Origin: Abyssalbus ytuae
GTDB lineage: Bacteria > Bacteroidota > Bacteroidia > Flavobacteriales > Flavobacteriaceae
DNA: 64,000 nucleotides
Assembly (NCBI RefSeq): GCF_022807975.1
Contig: NZ_CP094358.1
Coordinates: 868,001-932,000, forward strand
Reading direction: 5' to 3'
Of this stretch, positions 18,846 through 27,953 are shown one piece after another. A program made the translations under genes and the position numbers. The notes under the pieces were generated by a model. That model was given only the letters and a program-made list of their open reading frames with translations, was not told the origin of the DNA and searched no databases. Within the stretch, counting starts at the first letter, position 1, and each line of letters opens with the position of its first letter.

Positions 18846-21800
18846 ATGGCACAAGAAGGCATAGAAACAATAGGGACACAAGAAGGCACAGAAACAACAG
18901 GGACACAAAAAGTCACAGAAACAACAGGTCAACTCATAACACCACCAATCACAACACGCCAATCACCCGAAGTAGGAGCATCAAATACAGGTCCACAACC
19001 TGATGACCCACAGGCAGAAGCATCAACATCCTCGGCAAGCTTGAAGCAATCACCTGACGATGATAACAAACTGGAAAATGATATCAGAACTTATTTAAAG
19101 AAAGCAGAAGAAGCACTTTCAATACTTCCAAAGTCTAATCAAATTGAACAAGAATTTATACAAATATATGGTCTAGATACATCTCATATTAAAGAACATT
19201 TTTTATATCTGAAGTATCTTAATCGTCATCTAACCTTTCTCAATGATTACCTCGATTATGGTCAACTTTTACTAGATAGGTTGTTAGAAAAAGAAAAAGA
19301 GAAGAATCTGGAAGAACCTAATGTAAATAAGGAAGAAGAAATTGTACCTCATCCTCCTGCTAACCCTGATGAGATTTCTGATATATATTCCTTGGCTCCT
19401 ATGCTGGAAAGCAAAGTCTTCACTTTTACCGAGAGAAGAGATGAGAAAAAGAAAGAGATAGAGAAAACAAAGGCTAAATTACTAAAAACAAGCAAGAAAC
19501 CTAAGCAGAAATTACTTAGGCAAGAATTTAAAAAGCATAAGGAAGCGGAGAGAATTCTGGATGAATTAAAAAAAACTCATGATTCAAAAAGAGAAGATGA
19601 TGTGAAGGGAATTTTGAAGAAAAAACTGCCAACTTCAATAGGAATAATAGAGAAGAAAATTGAGAATGTTTTATATGATAGGATAAATGCGCAGAAAGAT
19701 CTGAGTGATTTAGAAAATGAGATAAGTGATATAAAATACACAAATGATAAATACAAAAGGTTAAAGACAATTCACAAATTTATAAATTACTTTATATCAA
19801 AACGAACCGATGAGTTAAAAAAACTACTTACACCAGAACAACTTAAAAAGTTGGAAAAAGAATATCCTTCTATTTCAAATTCTCAGCCACAGGTTTTCCA
19901 ACAAAAAACAGTACTAGATACAAAAAAACAATATTACATCCAAAAAGCTATTAATGAGTTGGAGGAGGCAATAAGTAAGAATCCTAAAAAAATTAAACCT
20001 CCTATAGATCTAGATCTAAAGGAAAAACGGCAAAAGGAAAAACGGCAAAAGGAAAAACTGCAAAAGGAAAAACTGCAAAAGGAAAAACTGCAAAAGGAAA
20101 AACTGCAAAAGGAAAAACTGCAAAACCTGAAAAGATCGAAAGAAAAACTTGAGGACCTGAATGCTTTCAATAATAAAGAGTTTAAAAAAGCTGTTGGTAA
20201 CGCCAATAAAGCTTTGGTAGAGATATTTTTAAAAAAACACCCTGTAACCCACGAATTTCTTTCAGTAGCACAAAAAACGCCAAAAGATAAGAAAATAAAA
20301 ATAGCAATACCAAAAGCAATAGCAACAAAAAAAACACCAAAAGCAATAACAGAAAAACAAGCTAAAGCAGAAGACAGGGTAAAGCAACAACTGGTAGACG
20401 AACTTCTCACCATGAAGGCTAAAGAAGAAAAGCCCCTTACCAAAAAAACCTTAAAAGAAGCCATAAAGCGTGTACGCGCCAGAAATAATGCCGCAAAAAA
20501 AGTATGGGAGGGTATAGATGCCGGTAATTATGCACATAAAATATCTGATACCTTAAATTACCACGATATTTACAACCACCTAAGGAAAGAATTCCGGCAT
20601 GTTCCCGGCATGGGCTTTATTCCCAGGGTAAATGATAAAGTTTATACTAACAAAATAAAAACAATTGAAGGAAAAGAAAGAAAGTTTTTTCACTTTGTAA
20701 ACAGGGACCACTGGCTAAGGGATGAAGTAATATCCCAGGACAATACCATCAGAAAGCCAAAGGCAAATGTAAACGATATTATAGAAAATGCCAAAGGCTA
20801 TATTATAAAAGATATCATAAAAACTATCGAAGGCATAGATATAAAAGATGCCCTAAAGACTAAAATAGGCATTGTCGAAAACAAGGATACTAAACAACAG
20901 AGTATTATAAAAACTATCGAAAACGAGAATAGGGAAAATAATGAGAAACTACAGGATATTATAAAAACTATCGAAAACGAGGATACGAAAAAAAAACTAC
21001 GTAATCTTATAAAAGGAGTCAACAAAGTTACAGAAAAAAAACTACGGGATTTTAAAGAAACTGTCCGGGACGAGGATACGAGAGAAAAACTACAGGCTAT
21101 TATAAAGATTGTCGAAGACAAAAACACGAAAAATAATCTACAGACAATTATAACTGCCGAAGACAAGGATATAGAAAAAGAACTACGGGATTTTATAAAA
21201 ACTGTCAAAAACGAGAATACGAAAAAAGAACTACAGGCTATTATAAACAATGTCAAAAACAGGAATACGAAAAAAAAGCTACAGGCTATTATAGACAACA
21301 ATGTCAAAAACAGGAATACGAAAGAAGAACTACAGGCTATTATAGACAATGTCAAAAACAGGAATACGAAAAATAATCTACAGTCAAAAGCCCTACAGTT
21401 AAAGGCCTTACAGGCTATTATAACTACAGAAAAAATTGACGGTGAAATTACACTAAACCAGCCAAAGAGAGAGAACGGTATAAATATACTTTTCAAAGGG
21501 GTAACAGAGAAAATCCTTGAACTAGGACAAGGAGATGAATCTAATCAAATTAATGCCAATTTTGGCATAAGAGAAAAACTATTAAAGGCACTTGATAAAG
21601 CCCGAAAAGATGCAATACTTAAAGCAGAATTAACCCCCTCTCAACAAAGATCCCTCTATGAGCTGCAAAAGAAAATAGTGCTGGCCGCTGTAAAGGGAAA
21701 AATAGCACCCCGGGAACAGGAAGAAGAAAGAAGACTGCTCTATGAGTACGCACAAAACCTAAGCAATGAAGACAAAGCCCGGGAGTTTAAACAACTTCTT

Positions 21801-24257
21801 AAAGAAGATTTTAAAAGGGTTACAAAGCGCGACAAATCCAACCTTTGGCATAATGCGGTTATCACTCCTTACTACTATACTAAAAACACAAAATATAATG
21901 TGCCATCTTCCGTTAAAAATAAATATCGTATAAGGTATTTTTTCTCTAGCTTTACCAAAGAAGGTAACCTCAGGTACGCCGAAAAGTTTTGGAAAGATGC
22001 TGCCCGGTCCCAGGCAAAAGCTATGACCGGGAGCGAAAAAGGCCAAGGGCCTACACCTGCACAGGCCCTCATCTACCATACTAGTGCTTTTTATGGCTAC
22101 ACCCGGGCTGCAATGGCCTATAACAAGGCAGGTAAAGATGACTATGCCGCAGCCATGGTTCAAAAAGCCTCGGAGATTAAGAAAAAAAACATACTTCCTG
22201 CCCTTTACACTGCTGCTACAGAGATTAGGAAGGGTTATCCCCAAGTTGCCTCAGAACTTGATCAGACAATTGTCCATGCCCGTAGCACCTATGGTGCTGC
22301 CGAAGTGGCGGCACATATTGAAAAAGAAAGTGTTGAAACAATTAAGGTTGAAATTAGCAACCAGGAAGCAATAATAAAAGAGCAACTTAGCCAAAGCAAA
22401 CCCAAAAAGGCTGGTTGGTTAAGTAATATTAGCAAACTATTTAGCAAGAATAAGGGGCTTAATATTACTGAACCTATACAAACACCCACACCCACAATCC
22501 CTGTAACAGCTCCCATAGTGTCCCCCACACCCAAACCTACAACCACATCCGAACCTACAATAAATATAGGAGATGATTCTTATACAATAAAAAACTTGGG
22601 TGGAAACGGAGACTGCCTGTTTAGGGTGGTGGCCTACCATCTTCGGAATTCAGGGGAATCGCGATATAAAAAAATAACAGCCAAAAAGGTTCGAAAACTT
22701 TGCTGTGATTACATGAAAAATAACCTGAAAACATTTGGTGTTAACAATAAAGAACATGCTAAAAGTTTTAAGGAGATAATAAAAAAGATGCGAGAAGAAA
22801 CAACATGGGGAACTGCACTCGAGGTAGCAGCAATGGAGCATGCATTTGGATATAAACTGAATTATTATGAAGAAAGGGAAGATGGAAATCATCAACTCCA
22901 TGATCTGAAAGAAAACCTCTCAAACGATATTAAGGTAAAAGAAGGTGACTTCAAAGGAACATTTAATATACTTAATACAACAGATACCCAAGGTAATCCA
23001 AATCATTTTGTGGCACTCATTCCTGCAGATAAAGTTAACCAGGAACAAAAAAATACACAGAAAGTTGAAGGCCCGACAGCTTCTGAGCCGATACCTGAAT
23101 TAAGTACTAATAGTAATAGGAACAAACTAAGGGATGCCGGAAGGTGGTCTCCAAAAGTTTCAGGTATTATGGTGCCGCCCCCAATCAGTTCCGGGCAGGC
23201 AGCTATCCAAAATGGTAGTAAGCGGAACGCTTTTTCCCGCATAAGTAAAATGTTTAGTAGTTCGGTACCTGGGTTAAACCCCAATGGGTTCGACCCCCTA
23301 AGGAGTGGTATAAAATTGCCCCCTTCTGGATCTGTATACATAAACAAAAATGGAGAAATTTTAGACCCAAGCCATTATCATCCGGTAGAAACAAATCAAG
23401 AAAGTGTTGATTTATTTACGGCTATTGTTCCTTTACTTGAAAAATTGGATCCTAAATATAACGATATAACTCCCAAGAAAATCAGAGAAGATTATATAGT
23501 TTATGTAAATAAGAACAAAAAGGGCCTAAATGATAATTATATTAACTATATTAATAAAGATGCTTCCTTCTCTGCAGATGTGAGCACCATCCCGATATTA
23601 CAGAAAATGTACCAGTGTAATATAGAGGTCTTAAAGCAAGAGGGCACTCAATATAAGTACTTGGATTTGGATCAGGGTTCAATCACCCCCTCTAGCCCCA
23701 CCATAACAGTGCTTGCCGAAACAACCAAAGAAGGAACAATATCCGGTTATAAAGCCCTTATACCTAAGGAGAAAGCAAAGTTCTATGAAAAAGAAACTAT
23801 TGGTATTAATAACCCTGTCAATACGGGAACAAACGCCATGGAAACCTTTCTGCATTATTCAGACCCAATCAATCTCATCACAGGGGCAATAGGGATGGCA
23901 TTTAAATCACTTAAATGGATAGCTAATAAATTAAATCCGTTTAAGAAGAAACAACCTTCCGGTACAACCTCCGGTTCTGCTGGTTCAGAACTAAAACTGA
24001 CAAGAAAGAACGCAAAAAATGCGACTGAAATAAATAAACTAAGAGAGAACATTCAAAAAGAACAAAAAGAACAAAAAGAACAAAAAAACTTAGGAGCGTC
24101 AGCAGCAGCGTTTATGGGAATAGCTGATGGAAATCCTCTACTTGAGAAGTTCCATACTGCTATTAATAAAAAAGATAAAACCCTTAAAAATGGAGGACCT
24201 AATCCTTCTAAAAGAACAAAAACAAAAACAAAAACAAAAACAGCAAGAACACCCTAG
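18846..24257 (+). CDS. Giant protein 1 with OTU cysteine protease domain and coiled coils (candidate T4SS effector)
   Basis: The 1803-residue hydrophilic protein has a Thr/Gly-rich start (~1-70) and long coiled coils (~75-460), including seven KEKLQ-like 5-residue repeats. A region shared almost identically with giant protein 2 spans ~450-645 (LNYHDIYNHLR, FHFVNRDHWLRDEV). Charged IIKTIENEDTKKKLQ-type repeats cover ~650-860, and a helical segment ~985-1150. An OTU domain lies at ~1245-1395, with Cys near 1257 in GNGDCLFRVVA, the WGTALEVAAMEHAFGYKL block, and His near 1387 in NHFVALIP. A second OTU-like module (~1515-1650) has lost Cys and His. The end is basic (SKRTKTKTKTKTARTP). No signal peptide is visible. 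OTU enzymes cleave ubiquitin linkages, which suggests a eukaryotic target; delivery is inferred. Confidence 0.75.
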   Translation: MAQEGIETIGTQEGTETTGTQKVTETTGQLITPPITTRQSPEVGASNTGPQPDDPQAEASTSSASLKQSPDDDNKLENDIRTYLKKAEEALSILPKSNQIEQEFIQIYGLDTSHIKEHFLYLKYLNRHLTFLNDYLDYGQLLLDRLLEKEKEKNLEEPNVNKEEEIVPHPPANPDEISDIYSLAPMLESKVFTFTERRDEKKKEIEKTKAKLLKTSKKPKQKLLRQEFKKHKEAERILDELKKTHDSKREDDVKGILKKKLPTSIGIIEKKIENVLYDRINAQKDLSDLENEISDIKYTNDKYKRLKTIHKFINYFISKRTDELKKLLTPEQLKKLEKEYPSISNSQPQVFQQKTVLDTKKQYYIQKAINELEEAISKNPKKIKPPIDLDLKEKRQKEKRQKEKLQKEKLQKEKLQKEKLQKEKLQNLKRSKEKLEDLNAFNNKEFKKAVGNANKALVEIFLKKHPVTHEFLSVAQKTPKDKKIKIAIPKAIATKKTPKAITEKQAKAEDRVKQQLVDELLTMKAKEEKPLTKKTLKEAIKRVRARNNAAKKVWEGIDAGNYAHKISDTLNYHDIYNHLRKEFRHVPGMGFIPRVNDKVYTNKIKTIEGKERKFFHFVNRDHWLRDEVISQDNTIRKPKANVNDIIENAKGYIIKDIIKTIEGIDIKDALKTKIGIVENKDTKQQSIIKTIENENRENNEKLQDIIKTIENEDTKKKLRNLIKGVNKVTEKKLRDFKETVRDEDTREKLQAIIKIVEDKNTKNNLQTIITAEDKDIEKELRDFIKTVKNENTKKELQAIINNVKNRNTKKKLQAIIDNNVKNRNTKEELQAIIDNVKNRNTKNNLQSKALQLKALQAIITTEKIDGEITLNQPKRENGINILFKGVTEKILELGQGDESNQINANFGIREKLLKALDKARKDAILKAELTPSQQRSLYELQKKIVLAAVKGKIAPREQEEERRLLYEYAQNLSNEDKAREFKQLLKEDFKRVTKRDKSNLWHNAVITPYYYTKNTKYNVPSSVKNKYRIRYFFSSFTKEGNLRYAEKFWKDAARSQAKAMTGSEKGQGPTPAQALIYHTSAFYGYTRAAMAYNKAGKDDYAAAMVQKASEIKKKNILPALYTAATEIRKGYPQVASELDQTIVHARSTYGAAEVAAHIEKESVETIKVEISNQEAIIKEQLSQSKPKKAGWLSNISKLFSKNKGLNITEPIQTPTPTIPVTAPIVSPTPKPTTTSEPTINIGDDSYTIKNLGGNGDCLFRVVAYHLRNSGESRYKKITAKKVRKLCCDYMKNNLKTFGVNNKEHAKSFKEIIKKMREETTWGTALEVAAMEHAFGYKLNYYEEREDGNHQLHDLKENLSNDIKVKEGDFKGTFNILNTTDTQGNPNHFVALIPADKVNQEQKNTQKVEGPTASEPIPELSTNSNRNKLRDAGRWSPKVSGIMVPPPISSGQAAIQNGSKRNAFSRISKMFSSSVPGLNPNGFDPLRSGIKLPPSGSVYINKNGEILDPSHYHPVETNQESVDLFTAIVPLLEKLDPKYNDITPKKIREDYIVYVNKNKKGLNDNYINYINKDASFSADVSTIPILQKMYQCNIEVLKQEGTQYKYLDLDQGSITPSSPTITVLAETTKEGTISGYKALIPKEKAKFYEKETIGINNPVNTGTNAMETFLHYSDPINLITGAIGMAFKSLKWIANKLNPFKKKQPSGTTSGSAGSELKLTRKNAKNATEINKLRENIQKEQKEQKEQKNLGASAAAFMGIADGNPLLEKFHTAINKKDKTLKNGGPNPSKRTKTKTKTKTARTP
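20021..20125 (+). repeat. Seven 15-bp tandem repeats inside giant gene 1
   Basis: Seven units of GGAAAAACKGCAAAA encode repeated KEKRQ/KEKLQ pentads within the coiled coil. The first two units have CGG and the rest CTG. Copy number could vary without shifting the frame. Confidence 0.9.
20810..21420 (+). repeat. Degenerate ~50-75-bp coding repeats inside giant gene 1
   Basis: About nine imperfect units carry TACAGGCTATTATAAA or close variants and encode I-I-K-x-V-x-[ND]-x-[ND]-T-K-x-x-L-Q. Giant gene 2 has about three units of the same repeat at ~28855-29035. Unit number differs between the paralogues, consistent with expansion and contraction. Confidence 0.75.
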
Positions 24258-24290
24258 CTTTAGGGAAGCTAAAATTTTATGCAAAAAAAC

Positions 24291-24326
24291 AAAAGGGGTT
24301 GTTATAAGGAACAGCCCTTTTTTATT
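24291..24326 (+). terminator. Rho-independent terminator after giant gene 1
   Basis: AAAGGGGTTGTT and AACAGCCCTTT pair with one bulge around a 6-base loop, followed by a T run. It lies ~35 bp past the stop codon. The remaining sequence to 24598 holds dispersed-repeat fragments (a CCGCGCATGGCGCGG palindrome near 24478 and one partial 182-bp unit). Confidence 0.8.
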
Positions 24327-24629
24327 ATAACATTTTTATAAACAATTAAACCAAATTAGAAGTACGAAGTAAAAAATACGAAGTTATACCATTTTTCTTT
24401 TAAGCAAATTCAAGTTAAAAATGATATTAGAAGTACAAAAATCAACATACCCGGCTCCCCACCTTTCAGGGGGAGTACCGCGCATGGCGCGGGGAGGGGA
24501 TAAAAACGGGTAGGAAACCTAAAAAACAAATCCCAATCACCAAATAAACAATTACACAAATTAACATAATATCCGCCCTGTCATCATGAGGAGCATAGTG
24601 GACTGCCTAATAATTTTAGGACAAAATTT

Positions 24630-25517
24630 TTAAGCCACTTTTTTGTTTTTAATGTTTAGATATTCTTGTTCTACTTCTAAAGGAGTTTTATATCCTAAAG
24701 AAGAATGTAATCTTTTAGTATTATACCATTTTATATATTCATCAATTACATAATGAGCCTCTAAAAATGATTTAAATTTATGTCTGTAAACACACTCATA
24801 CTTTAATGTTTTAAAGAAGGATTCAGCTACGGCATTATCCCAACAGTTTCCTTTTCTACTGATTGATTGGCTTATTTTTAAATTACTACCTAATAGTTTT
24901 TTCATTGTATTGGAAGCGTATTGAACCCCTCTGTCTGAATGAAAAATATGATGTTTTGTAATAGCTCTTCTCTTCTTTGCTAACAACCATGTTTTATAAA
25001 TCGTATTTTCAGTAGTCATATCATCACTTAAAGTCCAAGCAAGTACTTTCCTATCTGCTAAATCTAAAACCATAGTAAAATAATACCATTGATTTCCAAT
25101 TCGTATATAAGTAATATCAGAAACCCATTTTTCTCCTAATTGACTACTGGTAAACTCTCTATTTAAAATGTTTTTAGGAACTTCATAGGAATGATCCGAA
25201 TCTGTAGTAAGTATATACTTTTTTCTCAATACACTTTTTAAACCTAACTTCTTCATTAAAAATGATATATAAGAACGACTATAATAAATATTTTCTCTTT
25301 CTAAAGATTTTTGGATACGTCGACTACCATAAATTTGATTACTTTCTTCAAAAATAACTGTAATCCTATTTTTCAAATATTCTAAACTTTCTTTTTCTTT
25401 TCTTATATCTTTTGTTTTTAACCAATTATAAAACGCACTCTTACTCACTTTCATACACTTACACATCTTCCCAACAGGAAAATAGCCTTTATTTGATAAA
25501 ATAAATTCATATCTCAC
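24630..25517 (-). CDS. IS3-family transposase OrfB (DDE integrase core)
   Basis: The 295-residue protein has an N-terminal HTH_21-type region (KVSKSAFYNW) and an rve integrase core. Catalytic residues sit in WVSDITYI, FHSDRGVQYAS and NCWDNAVAESFFKTLK. The C-terminus has NTKRLHSSLGYKTPLE, as in IS150-type transposases. The frame begins at GTG in GTGA, overlapping the end of orfA by 4 bp, so it is made by frameshift fusion or translational coupling. It looks intact. Confidence 0.95.
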   Translation of the reverse strand: MRYEFILSNKGYFPVGKMCKCMKVSKSAFYNWLKTKDIRKEKESLEYLKNRITVIFEESNQIYGSRRIQKSLERENIYYSRSYISFLMKKLGLKSVLRKKYILTTDSDHSYEVPKNILNREFTSSQLGEKWVSDITYIRIGNQWYYFTMVLDLADRKVLAWTLSDDMTTENTIYKTWLLAKKRRAITKHHIFHSDRGVQYASNTMKKLLGSNLKISQSISRKGNCWDNAVAESFFKTLKYECVYRHKFKSFLEAHYVIDEYIKWYNTKRLHSSLGYKTPLEVEQEYLNIKNKKVA

Positions 25518-25795
25518 TTGTCGCTCACGGAGAAGATGCTCACCGCCTTTTTTAATATATCGCGCTCTAACTTTACATTTCTAAGTTCCTTTTCTAATAA
25601 TTGGATACGCTTTTGCTCTTCTGATAGCTCTTTGGTGGTTGTGAAACCCCCTATATTTTCTTCGTAACATTTACGCCATTTACGAATCATACTGCCATTT
25701 AAACCGTATTCATTACTAACCGATTTTACACTTTGACCTGATTGTAATAACTCTACAATCATTGTCTTAAATTCATAATCATACTTTTTTGCCAT
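25514..25795 (-). CDS. IS3-family transposase OrfA (HTH)
   Basis: The 93-residue protein has a helix-turn-helix (VKSVSNEYGLNGSMIRKW) and a C-terminal leucine-zipper-like helix ending in LKKAVSIFS, as in OrfA of IS150-group elements. It binds the terminal repeats and is expressed ahead of OrfB, which starts at the overlapping GTGA. Confidence 0.95.
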   Translation of the reverse strand: MAKKYDYEFKTMIVELLQSGQSVKSVSNEYGLNGSMIRKWRKCYEENIGGFTTTKELSEEQKRIQLLEKELRNVKLERDILKKAVSIFSVSDK

Positions 25796-25859
25796 AATTC
25801 AAATATAATATTATGGGCTGTATTTTTTTGTCCTGTTAAAAGTAGACATTCCAATTTTT

Positions 25860-27606
25860 CGTTTTTATGCCTAAAACCGTTTTATAAAAACTGGAGTTAT
25901 TCTCGGGTTAGTTCTCATTCCGATATGCCATTTTATGATGGCACCATCGTTTCTGGTAACTCTCAATGGGTTGTTTTCATCATTTTAGGCGGTTTTAAGG
26001 TGTATCCTCCTTAAATTCACACTCATTGCGGTAAATATCATATGCAGGGACACACGTATCCACCGTCTTACCCTTACTTTGCCGTTGTTAATACCTCTTT
26101 TCATCTCCTTTATCGTTGCCTCTACATTAGCTCGGGTATTCCATCGCGATTTGGGTATACGCTCTATGTTGGTCATTCTCTTGTGAGCCAGTATGTTCTC
26201 CCTTCCAAAGTAATAGGTCCTTTTCATCTCCTTTAACTTCCCACCGATCTTTTTCGCGTTGCATTTTGCTTCCAACGGACAGGTGGCACAGATACTGTTG
26301 TCAAAGACCGCTTTATACCTCTTGTCCGTTCTCTGGGCCATGACCTTTTGGTTGCCCGCACAGCTCATCGATACTGTGTCCCCGTCATCGTGTATTCTAA
26401 AATCTCCATATGATTTTCTTCCCTTGATTCCTTTATGATAGAGGGTAATCCCATGCTTCTCGTTCAGTATGTCTACCTGTTCGTTGCCATAAGCCCCATC
26501 GGCAAAGTATTCATCCCATTCGGGCATATTGTGTTTGATCTTCTCTATGCGCGACTCCAGTATCCTGTCATCGCTGACATTGTTGGGGTGTACCACTACA
26601 TCGGTGATGAGTTCCAATTTGTTATCGGGATTTACGGTCTCGCTTATGTGCACCGTATAACCCACATGCCCCTTATGGTACTTTGATGTAAAGGTAGCTT
26701 CGGGATCATCAGGAGACTTTATGTCGCTTGACTTTGATTCTTTACCGGGCTTAAGCTCGATCTGGGTGCCGTCCTCTTTTATCTTGAAGTACTCGGTGTA
26801 TACTCTTTGGAAGGTTTTGTACGCTTCGCTTTCCTTGTATTTGCTGTCTATGGTATTTTTGATTGTATAGTATGCCATAGCTATCTTCTGGTATTCGGAG
26901 GTCAGTTCCTGTTTTCTCAGTGCATAGACATATTGTGTTGAACTCTGGTTGGCATAGCTCTCCAACAGTTCGCAGTATTGCTCGCTATCTGCTGGATCCA
27001 TATTCCTGAAGAGCCTCTTTACTACCTCCACCAACAGGCGGAGTTTGGAATAGTCCATCACCTTGGAGTCTACCAGAAAACTGTCCCCTCGCTGGATGTT
27101 GGTGCTGACCTTGTATTTTTTTATGTGATCCTTGGTAATGAGCAGGAACATATTGGTCATCAGGTCTTCGCCCGTTCTCTCATAGTGTTCGATTAGCCTG
27201 TTCTGGAAATTGAAAATACTGGCCTCAGCGAATACATCTTCTTCTGGTGAGGTAATGCCTATGGCATAACGGGTAAGTGCATTAAAGTTCAGGTTCTGGA
27301 AAAGCTCTGAATAGGTCCAATCGTTCAGGTGCTTCAATATCAGGCTCCCGACCAATTGGTTGATGGGCACATTGGGCCTGCTCTTCTCTGTTGAATAAAG
27401 GCATGCAAAGCTTTTCTCGTCTATCAGGTGGAACACCTTATTGTAGAACGTGAGCTCGGTAGAACCCTCAAAGTACTTCTGCTGCTTCTTGGTCCAGAAG
27501 TGCTCAACTCCGAATAGATTACCCTGCATATGGCTCTTGTTTTCTTTGAACATTATTTCTTGGTTTTCTTTATATACAATTTATAAAAAAACTACCTTTT
27601 TAGAGT
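25860..27606 (-). mobile_element. IS1182-family insertion sequence (ends approximate)
   Basis: The element surrounds one transposase gene. Related inverted ends contain CTAAAACCGTTTTATAAA near 25871-25888 and its counterpart near 27575-27605, but the exact borders and target duplication could not be fixed by eye. It abuts the IS3 element on the left. On the right it meets a dispersed repeat (GGCAATGAAAAAAAGAAAG) that also occurs at 34448. Confidence 0.7.
25985..27553 (-). CDS. IS1182-family transposase
   Basis: The 522-residue protein starts with the DUF772-type region (RPNVPINQLVGSLILKHLNDWT) and has a DDE core with LVDSKVMDYS, FADGAYG and NVEATIKEMKRG. Four cysteines in ICATCPLEAKC form the zinc-ribbon-like insert of this family. 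Full length with no break, so it may be active. Confidence 0.93.
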   Translation of the reverse strand: MFKENKSHMQGNLFGVEHFWTKKQQKYFEGSTELTFYNKVFHLIDEKSFACLYSTEKSRPNVPINQLVGSLILKHLNDWTYSELFQNLNFNALTRYAIGITSPEEDVFAEASIFNFQNRLIEHYERTGEDLMTNMFLLITKDHIKKYKVSTNIQRGDSFLVDSKVMDYSKLRLLVEVVKRLFRNMDPADSEQYCELLESYANQSSTQYVYALRKQELTSEYQKIAMAYYTIKNTIDSKYKESEAYKTFQRVYTEYFKIKEDGTQIELKPGKESKSSDIKSPDDPEATFTSKYHKGHVGYTVHISETVNPDNKLELITDVVVHPNNVSDDRILESRIEKIKHNMPEWDEYFADGAYGNEQVDILNEKHGITLYHKGIKGRKSYGDFRIHDDGDTVSMSCAGNQKVMAQRTDKRYKAVFDNSICATCPLEAKCNAKKIGGKLKEMKRTYYFGRENILAHKRMTNIERIPKSRWNTRANVEATIKEMKRGINNGKVRVRRWIRVSLHMIFTAMSVNLRRIHLKTA

Positions 27607-27835
27607 GGACTCGGCAATGAAAAAAAGAAAGAAAGGTTCAACAAATCAACATAATATCCGCCCTGTCATCATGAGGAGCGTAGTGACGTGATGATCTGTT
27701 CAAACAGATTTCTCCCCCAATACAGGGGCTGAAATGACCATTTTTTAGAAGTGCCAAGAGAAACAAGACAGCAAGACTGAAAATTCCAAAAAACAAATCC
27801 CAATCAACAAATAAACATACCCCTTACCAAGCCCT
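27607..27835. repeat. Single 182-bp repeat copy between the IS1182 element and giant gene 2
   Basis: One copy of the multi-hairpin repeat (core ~27660-27700) follows a purine-rich segment also found at 34448. From 27829 the sequence changes to the leader of giant gene 2, which closely parallels 18705-18845 upstream of giant gene 1. Confidence 0.85.
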
Positions 27836-27854
27836 GTTATAACACCAAACAGCA

Positions 27855-27922
27855 CACTTGCTAAATAAATAACACCACTTATTACCTTTTGCACCCATAT
27901 ATCACCCACAAATAATTATTTT
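27855..27922 (+). promoter_or_regulatory. Paired direct-repeat box and -7 element upstream of giant gene 2
   Basis: CACTTGCT (27855-27862) and CACTTATT (27876-27883) start 21 bp apart; TAATTATTTT follows at 27913. ATG is at 27954. The leader is ~80% like that of giant gene 1 by eye, so the two promoters share ancestry. Confidence 0.6.
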
Positions 27923-27953
27923 AGTATTATTCTGCACAAAAAAATACAAAATC

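Larger units (their letters stand above)
24599..25853 (-). mobile_element. IS3-family (IS150-type) insertion sequence
   Basis: The element is ~1.25 kb. Imperfect 25-bp inverted ends both begin TGGA and end AGGACA (24599-24623 and 25829-25853). It carries overlapping orfA and orfB. Its left end lies inside a 182-bp repeat unit, cut after ..GAGCATAG. Its right flank is not the rest of that unit, so a deletion or rearrangement followed insertion. Confidence 0.85.

Noticed and set aside
18846-24257. Giant ORF 1 as a fused or misassembled set of genes
   Set aside because: One continuous frame with a leader, a terminator and a paralogue of equal size in the same arrangement supports a single gene.
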